In this document: positions 56,020 to 64,000 of the stretch, piece by piece | Layout of the letters: every line of letters begins with the position of its first letter | Numbering within the stretch: the first letter of the stretch is position 1 | Assembly: GCA_003586115.2 (NCBI GenBank) | Contig: QVOM02000001.1 | Location: 16,133,291-16,197,290, forward strand | DNA length: 64,000 nt | Source: Salvator merianae | Taxonomy: Eukaryota; Chordata; Lepidosauria; Squamata; Teiidae | Reading direction: 5' to 3' | Translations under genes and position numbers: made by a program | Notes under the pieces: model-generated | What the model saw: the letters and a program-made list of their open reading frames with translations, nothing else | Databases searched by the model: none | Told to the model about the DNA's origin: nothing

Positions 56020-56470
56020 GTTGGCATCAGTGTGTTTCATCATTGCAGCCTGTGAAAAGATTGTGCCTTGATGAAATAAGCTGGTGTCTGTGTGTGAAGC
56101 ACTGCAGCATATGTTAAACCCTTGTCTGAGTGGGGAGGGGACATCCTTCCAACCATTTGTATATTCAGCACTGCTGCATGTGTAAAATCTTTGGCAGTGT
56201 GGTGGTGGGGTTGTTGGGAATTAGTGTACTCAGCAATGCAGAATGTGTAAAACCTTCACCTAGGGGTAGCAGACTGGCATCCCATGTGGCTTCAGTGTAT
56301 TCAACACTGCAGAATGTATTACACCCCTGCTTGGATGTGGAAGGCTAGCATCTCATGTGGCATCAGCATGATCAGCATTGCAGTCTGTGTAAAACCCATG
56401 TCTTGGTGGGGTGTGAATGACATCTTGCCAGTCACCTGCACTTATGCATTGCAGTCTGTAGAATAGTTTG
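56020..56470 (+). repeat. diverged minisatellite, unit about 60-72 bp, seven units
   Basis: The string A(T/C)TGCAGNNTGTGTAAAAC recurs at about 56042, 56101, 56170, 56234, 56306, 56377 and 56448. The spacing is 59, 69, 64, 72, 71 and 71 bp. Between the cores a CATGTGGCATCAG-like part and a GG(T/A)GGGG-like part recur in the same order. The units are well diverged, so the array is old. Confidence 0.8.
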
Positions 56471-57789
56471 GGAGAGGAAGCTTGTGTATCATCTGTGTAG
56501 TGCAGGTTTCAGGCATGACATGTATGTGTTCTGACATTGCCCCCATGATAGATGCTCTCTGAGAAGGGCTGTGTTATGCCCCTTTCAATTCAAGTGCCTT
56601 TCCTCCACTGATTTTCGCAAGGAACTTTGCCCCATTCATATCAATGTAACTTTGAACAGGAGGGTCTACCACAATGTAAATCAATTGGGGGGGGGGGTTG
56701 TGGTCCCCTTAACACCTGGATTTATACTGAAGTTTATTGATCCACTAATGTGAATTCTGGAATGGGATCCTCATGTTAAGGGAGGATGCACTATCCATTC
56801 ATTTCCCAGGTGCAACCTGATCATATCTATCTTCATAGGTCAGAAGTAAGTGCCCCGATTTCAATGAGATTTCAGTGAAATTTACTGTCCAATAAGCGTG
56901 CTTGGCTTTGTGACATACTCCAGATTGTCCCGGAAAGGAAGCAAAAATAACAAGCACATAATTCAAACAGATTTACCCAGCCATGGGACAAATGATGAAC
57001 ACATGTGGAAAACTAAAAATTCACACGCTGATTCATGAAGCAACCCAAGACTCAGATTAAGTAATCAATAGTAATCATTTTAATCAATTCCTTCCTTCCT
57101 TCCTTCCAGCATATCCTTTCTATTGCTGTATCAATGTATTTTTTCTCTCTTTCAAACACACAGAGGTTTCTTTCAGTCTTCGCCTACTGAAAGCTGGTGT
57201 AATCAAAACAAGACAAAAAAACCCCGCATAGAATCACTAAAAGCATAGATGTCATGAGCACCCAAAATTACCCCTAGCCCAAAACTGACATTTCTCAAAG
57301 GAGGACAAAAGACAACACAAGTTTTAATACAAAGCACACTTGCTGATTTATGAAAGAATGACTGTAGTTATACATGAACAGTAGCCAGACTTCAATTGGA
57401 AGTTTTCCTGTGCTTTTCCTGAAACATGTTTTGATCCACTGCAGATCAAAATGGGGTTTCAAGAGGTCCATGGAAAGCATCTTCTGGTACTGCTCCCTTC
57501 AACCACCGTCTCTGTGCAATGGCTCCCCAAGCCACAACTGAATCTATCAGATCGTAATGGGGAAGACTGCCTTTTTAAACGTTGCCCAGATATTGTACTT
57601 GACACTGGGTGCAGCTTGCACAACACTTACACAGTCTGAGACACAGTTGTGTTCAGTCACATGCAATTGTGTGGTTCATCCACATTTCAAACTTCCATTC
57701 GAGATGGGGCTCATGAATTCGAGCAGAAAGGAGGCTAAACAGCAGCTTTTGGTAGTTAAGTGTAAATGGGGCATGTGATCACATGAACT
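56471..57789. other. no gene recognised
   Basis: A run of 12 Gs (56687-56698) and a short (TTCC)n run (57090-57108) are present. The rest is AT-rich with no termini or motifs recognised. Confidence 0.45.
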
Positions 57790-58215
57790 TTATTTATTTA
57801 TATTTATATCCCGCCCTATACCCAAAGGTCTCAGCATGGGTCACAATAAGATCATTAGAGAAGCAGGTAAATTAGATAAACTAAATAGAATGCCTACAGG
57901 GAGATGGGATGTTCTCTCAGCCAAAGGCCAGGGTAAAGAGGTGCATCTTCACCAGTCATCTGAATACTTACAATGAGAGTGCCTGGCCTCAGAAAGGAGA
58001 CTGTCCCATAACCTGGGGGCTATCACCGATAATACCCTGCCATGTGCCCCACCCTATTAACTGTTGAAGGAGCCAGCGCTGCCAAGAGGGGCTCACTGGC
58101 AGATCTTAGGACATGGGCAGGTCTATATGGGAGGGAGCATTCCTTTACATATTTGGGGCTCAACCAGTTTAGGGCACTGGGATAGGTGATATCCACACCT
58201 CTCACCCTGTTCTTT
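57790..58215 (-). mobile_element. CR1/L3-like LINE 3' fragment
   Basis: The plus strand begins TTATTTATATTTATATCCCG and CCCTATACCCAAAGGTC, the complement of the LINE 3' end. Farther in, the minus strand encodes LNWLSPKYVKECSLPYRPAH and VLRSASEPLLAAL, the ORF2 C-terminus (58023-58295 frame). The text between is the decayed 'FSVxAPxLWN' region. Minus orientation. Confidence 0.85.
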
Positions 58216-59112
58216 TTTAATTGGATCTTACCTGGACAGTCCCCCGAATAGGGGATATTTTCCAACAGGGGACTGTCTGTGTTAAAGCAGTACATCTGGC
58301 CTCTCTAATACAGTCTCAGGGCTCCACTGCATGAAGGAGAGCCTGGATGTAGCGTGCAGGCAGTATTCATGCTTCCTCCACTGTGTGCTGACCAGAGACC
58401 AACACAGATCGGGGGTACCATTGTCTCTATTTCTGTTTTTGCTCTGAGTGAGTAGGCAAGTAGCTGCTATACCCTGCCCCATGGTAAGCAGACTGGCAGA
58501 CCGATTAGAGAATGAACAAGGTGCTACCTTCTTCTTTATGTACCAGATAACTGAGGGAAAGGAGGAGGAGGAAACAGTACAACAGCCTCTACAGAGAGGC
58601 AAAAAAGAGGGTCTTGGGCTTCCTCCCCTTCATGTAGTACAGGAAATCTGCTGCCAGTGGACTCAGGGCAGGATCAGTCCCTGCACCTTAGGGCCTGGAA
58701 ATGTACAGCAGCAGTAATGGCACAGTAAAAAGTATCCGATGCAGTTCAGGCTGCATCCTGTCTTCATGCGCATGAGCAGTTGTTTCACAACAAACATTAA
58801 AACAAGGGCTGCTCCAGGTCACATTGGACTGCATCTGCACACACGGGCGCACCACTGGGAGCTCAAATATACAAAAACATCCTTTGGGGAATACAAGGGA
58901 CAGATCAAAACGTCTTGGCGCACATCCAAAATTTTTCGTCAAGTGAATCTCAAACCCCTTTGGGGTGCAAAATTTTGGCAGGATCTGCGTGATACCGTAA
59001 AAAAAGCGTTACTGACACTGCTAACCTAGTGCTCTTCGTAAAGCAGCCATGGTGCTGTGTACGCATACATTGCTGGCCCAGGCCATGTGGGAATGATGTT
59101 TCCAGCCAGGGC
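58216..59112. other. no gene recognised
   Basis: A short inverted pair (TGGACAGTCCCCCGAATAGG and CCAACAGGGGACTGTCTG) occurs at about 58231-58280. The remainder is unassigned and has some repeat-like texture. Confidence 0.4.
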
Positions 59113-59171
59113 TGTTTTTGCAAACACGGGAAACTGCCAAATGGTGGCAGTTTCCTGTGTTTGCAAAAGCA
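59113..59171. repeat. strong hairpin, 27-bp arms with 5-bp loop
   Basis: The left arm contains GCAAACACGGGAAACTGCCA (59120-59139) and the right arm TGGCAGTTTCCTGTGTTTGC (59145-59164), separated by AATGG. These 20-bp inner arms differ at one pair, and pairing extends outward by about 7 bp. It is probably the core of a fold-back MITE. Confidence 0.88.
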
Positions 59172-59913
59172 GGGTTGGTCTATATAACCAAAAGTATGCA
59201 CACCAAGGTAAGTGCGGATTTTGCAATGGCAGAGTAGAAGAGTGGGAGAAAACTCCATGACAGTGTTTTCTTCCACTCTGCCGTTAACAGCAATCTTTGG
59301 AATGCTTATGCCAGGTTGTCTGATGAATGAGTGCAGGGTTGCATGGTACACCCATGACACCATTAGGATCCTACCTTTAGCTAATTGCTTTATTTTAGCT
59401 AAAACTCATGCATCAGTGACTGTGGCCTGTTTTACTCCAGTATGACCTTTAATGTTTTTCAAAACAATTTTGCAGAAAGACCCAGACAATGCCCACTGAA
59501 CTCATTCACCGAAATTCTCTGTCTTCCTCCTCCTCTTCTTGTCTCACCCTGTATGTTCTATCTGTCTTCCATTCCATTCATTCTCATCCTTCCCTGTCTC
59601 CTTTGCAGTGCTGCCAGCTGCCTTATAAACACAGGTGTGCTAGCACAAGGCCCTGTCCCTATTCTCACGCAATCCTTTCCTGCTAGAGAAAAACGGTCAG
59701 CCCAATTCACATGTGGTCTCTGTTGTTCAGTGTCCTGGCCCTGTTTCCAGATAGCACCACTTTGACTTGCAGTCACCTTAATTGGCACTGCAATGCTAGG
59801 ACATTAAACCTGGGGGGAATCTGAGAGTGTGGACCCAGGACTGCTGTCTTAATTGCCATCCACTAGGGACTTCCCTACGTATACAGATGCTTATATTTAA
59901 GTCAACAAACTCT

Positions 59914-60036
59914 AGACCTTCCATGGTATCTTCCAGATGCTTGGGACTACAGCTCCCATGAACCCCAACTGGTATGGCCATGGTGATATGAGTGACAATG
60001 TGGGTTATAGACCAAAATATCTGGAGGGTACCACGC
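59914..60036. mobile_element. hAT-like fold-back MITE ('actacagctcccat' family)
   Basis: ATCTTCCAGATGCTTGGGAC followed by TACAGCTCCCATGAACCCC, and near the right end AAAATATCTGGAGGGTACCA, give the layout of the fold-back family also seen at 25129-25286. It is more decayed, and its ends are approximate. Confidence 0.65.
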
Positions 60037-60559
60037 TGGCGAATGATGACATAATAAACCGGCCTTCCTTCCACATCTCATTCCTCATTTTGATCCATTG
60101 AACTCCTTCTTCCATCTCTCCCAAACTGCTACTAATAGAATCCCTTTTTTGACTCACTATGGCAATGGATCATACCCTTTCCATTAACATATGTACCAAA
60201 ATGAAAGTCCCATCTGCTATTGCATAAATCTGCTCCTGCAGGCTGCTGCCCTAGGCATCCTTCTCTAACAAACGTTAACAAGATTGTGAAATAGACAAGA
60301 AGATAAGAAAAACCTTGCTGGTTTAGCCTAAAGACACAACTCTGGACAGGGTTTGTTGTGCGTTGCCCTCAGCAAAGTACTTTGGTGGACCACAGCAGAC
60401 GGGGCTGCTTGTGATTTGCAGAGTCACAGGTTGTGTCACTCCAAGATCAGGAAACAAGTCTAGCCCCAGTGAACGTACTCCTCAGCTGGGTTTTGCCTCT
60501 CTTCGCCCACCATTAGTGCTTATGGCAGAGCCCTCCTGTCTCTCTTTCTTAGAATAACA
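60037..60559. other. no recognised feature
   Basis: Unique-looking DNA without repeat termini or coding motifs. Confidence 0.45.
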
Positions 60560-61530
60560 GGATTATAATATTAACAAGTCTGTTTATTTCAACCAGTAAT
60601 TAATAAGGAAAAGGCAGATGAACAACTCGCCTGCCTGTTGCTAATTAACGTGGTGTTATGGGGATGGCACTGACACTGTAGGGAGCTTGGGCGCCTGTGA
60701 TGCTTAATGAATGCTATACAACCCTTAGTGTTATTTAATTTAATCGGAGAATTAATATCGGGATGGCGAGAAATTGCCTCTGCTCTGCAGATGGGAGAAA
60801 GATGCAACATTCATCTTGCTTTATTCATAGCATCAACCCACCAAGCGAGCCTCTTAAAGGCTATTTGATTACACGGTAATGGGCATATTTGGCCTTCGTG
60901 GCAGTAGGCAGGAGCAAAGGGCTGTGCACCTTTGATAGCAGAACAAATGAAATACACACGTAACCCTTCACCCAGTGCAATCCACTGATAAAGTTCCCTG
61001 GTCTTAATTCGATCTGTAAAGATTAGTCCGGCAATAAAAAGTATTGCAAGGCTGACGTCCATGGAGTCTCCCAGGGCATTTGACAAATGACTTTATGACA
61101 GTAATAGGAGAATTAGAATGCGACATTAAAAATCCACGCTGTTTAGTCAAGCTAAACTTCACAAAAGAGCAAGGGAGACCCTACACAGCTCCTCCTCTTA
61201 CGTTGCAGTGGGGCCGTACCATCGCATAGTCGTTGCCTTTAATGGGTAAACGAGGCCAGCATACCAATAAATAACAAGGATTTATAAAACACTTGGCTGC
61301 CTATTTATTTATTTAGCATTGCTGTTATCGCTGTTTGCTCAGCTCCTGTGGTCTGACATTGAGACACTGCATCTCTACACACAAAAGCCAAGAGGTTTTT
61401 ACAGCATGCTAAATAGGTGTTCTATTGCACCACATATTATCCTAAGTGATGCTCATCCTTCGATGACTGTATCATTTTCGCAGCCTTATCATCACTCCAA
61501 AGCATTTATAAAGCAATGATCTCACGTCTC
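60560..61530. other. best candidate for a conserved noncoding (enhancer-like) element
   Basis: Almost 1 kb lacks any repeat texture. It carries homeodomain-type cores (TAATTAATAA at about 60598, CTAATTAACG at about 60641, TTATTTAATTTAATCGG at about 60731, GAATTAATATCGG near 60749). CpGs are retained throughout an AT-rich background (near 60629, 60649, 60744, 60758, 60765, 60845, 60875, 60959, 61010, 61029 and 61057). There is no plausible reading frame or splice-flanked exon. This is an inference from texture and no alignment was available. An unrecognised noncoding RNA exon cannot be excluded. Confidence 0.45.
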
Positions 61531-62144
61531 TCAGATGATATTATCCACCAAATGACTCTATTTACACCCTTGGCATTCTGCTGCTGAATTAACTACCCTG
61601 GGATACAACTGCACTCCTTGCAGTACTGTAGGAAGTGGAAGACAGGGACCAGGTATCTGAGAAGAGGTCCATCTGTATCTTGGTAGTCTCTGGTATGTCA
61701 GTCCACAGTACCTCAGTACTTTGGGACAGAAAGAAACACACAACTACTGTTATGTGTTACACTCCCTAATGTTGTTGGGCTGATTAATGCCTCCGCATTC
61801 TCCACTTGGTTTCTCATCATTCAGGCTGAGCCTTCCTCTAGATGATTCACAGATGACCATGTGAACAAACTCCGTAGAGTAAGCATTATAAGTACAAGGT
61901 GCCACGTGACAATATGGAAGTTTCTGTAGTGGTGCTTCCATCTGTAATCATAAAACAGTCACCAGATGGACGTGCGAAGAAAGTCCATAATTTAAGTGCC
62001 TGCTGGTGAGCAAGTAGATGGGCACAGTGCATTTCACATGTAGTATTATAGAACAACAACATGAGCATGCAGAAAAATGCCTCTGGGCACATAATCTATG
62101 TGGGACAATTGCAGTATTTGAAGTCCCTCCTTGTTCCAATTTAG
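61531..62144. other. no recognised feature
   Basis: Mixed DNA. Overlapping short frames on both strands have no motif. Confidence 0.45.
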
Positions 62145-62315
62145 TGGCTGTAGCTCAGTTGTGGAGAAAACTGCCCAGAAAGCAGAGGATTGCTGGTTTG
62201 GGCCCCAACTTCTCCCTGAATGTAGACAATGGCAAACCACTTGTCTCTGCCAAGAACACTGCATAGAAGTGCCAGGAGTTGGACGTGACTCAGTGGTACA
62301 CAACTAAAACAACAA
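62145..62315 (+). mobile_element. tRNA-derived SINE
   Basis: GGCTGTAGCTCAGTTGTGGA is an intact-looking tRNA head with an A box, and GCTGGTTTGGGCCCC is a decayed B box about 40 bp downstream. A tRNA-unrelated body with AATGGCAAACCACTTGTCTC follows, then AGGAGTTGGACGTGACTCAG and an ACAACTAAAACAACAA tail, which resembles the 3' tail of squamate SINEs mobilised by a LINE. It is plus oriented and nearly full length. It is not a functional tRNA, since no acceptor stem closes. Confidence 0.85.
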
Positions 62316-64000
62316 TCTGCACAATTCAAAGACTGAGGAGGACCCCAAAAGTCTCCAAAAAAGCCATATAAAGTGACTCTTTTGAAGTTGTATTCAAGTG
62401 GTCTGAGCCTGCTTTTTGCACAGGAGGCAGCGATTGGGAACATTGTGCACCAATGAAGAGGCCTTGTGCCCATGGAAGCTTTGCTCAGATAACAGCAGTG
62501 CAGTCTGGCTGTTTGATCTACATCTCCTAATGAGCTGCCTGCTGAGAGAGGGGTCTGTGCAGTAAAGTGTGGGGAATATGTTTCTTTCCATTGCCATTAC
62601 TAGCAAAACAGCAGAAATGTTGGGAGCAGAAGGAAGAGAAAGAGAGATCTGAGGGACAGGGAAGAAGCGACCACAGCATAACTTTAGACCTTGTTGCTGA
62701 CATCTATAGCTATTATCCCCTTGCACTCAGACTGCTCTAAACAGAGTGGAGGTGGCTTTCTGAAGTACAGGGGCTTCAACAACAATAGCAACATCTTGCA
62801 TCATTTAGGAGAAAGCATGTTCAATGGAGTCTCCCCACTCCCCCAGCTGAGTCAAGTGAAGGGCTTCTTTACTTTAGTCCACAAGCAAATTAATAGGATT
62901 AATTTTAGAATATTAGCCCAGAAGGGGGGGGGGGGGAAATGATGCTGTACTATGTTCCTCTAAACCATGAAAAGTATGCAAAGTTTCTCCATAATAAACA
63001 TTGACAGGAGACACTAGGCTCCCATTTTGCTGCAGGAAAATTTGTATTACTTTTTGGGTCCTCATAAAATAAAAATTAACTTGACTCTGCTGACAACTGA
63101 AGGTGAACAAACAGGCATCTAAACAAATGGTATCCTGCAGATTTGGACCACAGAATGGTGGGGGATGGGGAAGCTGTAATTTTAGATCCCCTTTTGATCT
63201 CCCTAAACCATGTTTTCATCCACTGTGACTATGGCTGCATCTCCACACAGCACTGGAGGTGCACTGAAGTCAGGTTGTCTCCACAGCACCTCATGCCGAA
63301 GGAGCATGAAGTTACACGGAGAGACTTCCATCCTCCTCCGAGCCACAAAAATGTTTCACACACTGAAGTCGGCCCTCGCCACAATAAAATGTGCCATTCT
63401 TCCATGCCAGTCCTCTGTGCCTGTACAGGGAGCACAAGGTGTGAAGAGTTCAAGATGGCAGACTCAGGGACAGCAGTGGAGCCATCAGACCCCTTCTATC
63501 AGGTTGTTTGAAGCAGGGAGGGACTGTCAAGTAGGCCCAATCCCAAGCTGAGGCTGGCACTGTGGAGGTACAGCCTAAAAGTGTAGTTTGAGGACACTGA
63601 ATGCAAGGTTCCCAATTACAGCTCCATTCCCCCTTGCCAGCCAGTACACCACCACTGAGTCAAACAGGTTAGCCTGTTACTTAAACCATGCTTGGCACCT
63701 ATTCCTTGCTCCAGGAAATGGTATCTTATTAAATACTGCAGTATAACTACTTCACACGGGACAATTTTTCAAAATAAGGAGCAGTTGACAATCTAGTCAA
63801 GGCTTCATTCAGATGGCTGTCAAATGATCCATCTCGGTTGTGGGAGTCCATGAACCTGCTGCAGAAGCAGGCACCATCCTGCCCACACAGCTGGCACCTG
63901 CTGGCCTCTGGAAATGTTGCAGCTATGGAACAAATGTTCTACAATAGTGAGGTTTCTGCCCGTGACAGTTTAGCAGCTGATTGGAAATGGGCCCAGAAGG
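62316..64000. other. no gene recognised
   Basis: A run of 13 Gs lies at 62924-62936. A left-terminus-like GGCTGCATCTCCACACAGC starts at about 63234, comparable to those at 8673 and 52974, but no right end is found. The overlapping frames near 63143-63551 have no domain. Confidence 0.45.

Noticed and set aside
56020..56470. CRISPR-like repeat spacing
   Set aside because: The whole unit is repeated and diverged, not short identical repeats with unique spacers, and the genome is vertebrate.
62145..62216. Possible tRNA gene
   Set aside because: The tRNA-like head lacks a closing acceptor stem and is joined to a SINE body and tail.

Overview
The window looks like intergenic or intronic DNA of a vertebrate, most likely a squamate reptile (lizard or snake). 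I find no host protein-coding exon, rRNA, functional tRNA or CRISPR array. The assignment rests on the repeats: several CR1/L3-type LINE fragments, one of them about 3 kb with nearly open reading frames; a 5'-truncated L1; tRNA-derived SINE fragments; hAT-type and pogo/Tigger-type non-autonomous DNA transposons; and many tetranucleotide microsatellites. The species cannot be named from this sequence alone.

Layout. Positions 1-9,350: a candidate conserved noncoding block (490-870), a GC-rich DNA transposon (1601-2135), a hAT MITE with a perfect 8-bp target duplication (2865-3087), two adjacent MITEs (5379-5545, 5577-6092), a three-unit tandem repeat (7708-8032) and a fold-back element (8069-8240). 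Positions 9,350-24,600: mostly AT-rich unique-looking DNA broken by MITEs (11286-11881, 12357-12534, 14985-15357), a SINE (18200-18417), an L1 3' fragment with a perfect 17-bp target duplication (20556-21269), and a pogo-type element with a GC-rich MITE nested in it (22713 to about 23840). Positions 24,600-34,500: microsatellites, more hAT-like MITEs, two AT-rich candidate conserved blocks (27100-27830, 28030-28340) and LINE tails. Positions 34,700-38,850: an old CR1 remnant that keeps traces of its ORF1 esterase domain and ORF2 endonuclease (35880-37255), flanked by two MITEs of one family. Positions 40,150-48,490: a run of LINE pieces ending in the best-preserved element of the window (45411-48490, minus strand), whose endonuclease and reverse transcriptase frames are separated by one frameshift. 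Positions 52,000-59,200: a LINE tail with a nested MITE, a Tigger transposase remnant split by nested insertions, a roughly 70-bp minisatellite and a strong hairpin. Positions 60,560-61,530: the best candidate for a conserved developmental enhancer, AT-rich with several homeodomain-type cores and retained CpGs.

The most unusual pattern is a loose group of DNA transposons with very different interiors. They share a terminal inverted repeat (TIR) of roughly GGCC-N-K-TTY-(N)-CACTT and appear to be flanked by 5-bp target duplications. Six of nine scored insertions match at 4 or 5 of 5 bases. Five base pairs is not the canonical duplication of the superfamilies usually expected in squamates (hAT 8 bp, PIF/Harbinger 3 bp, Tc1/mariner TA). 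A second recurrent signal is a GGAAC...GTTCC palindrome module found at about a dozen places. All family assignments come from reading motifs by eye; no database search was possible.
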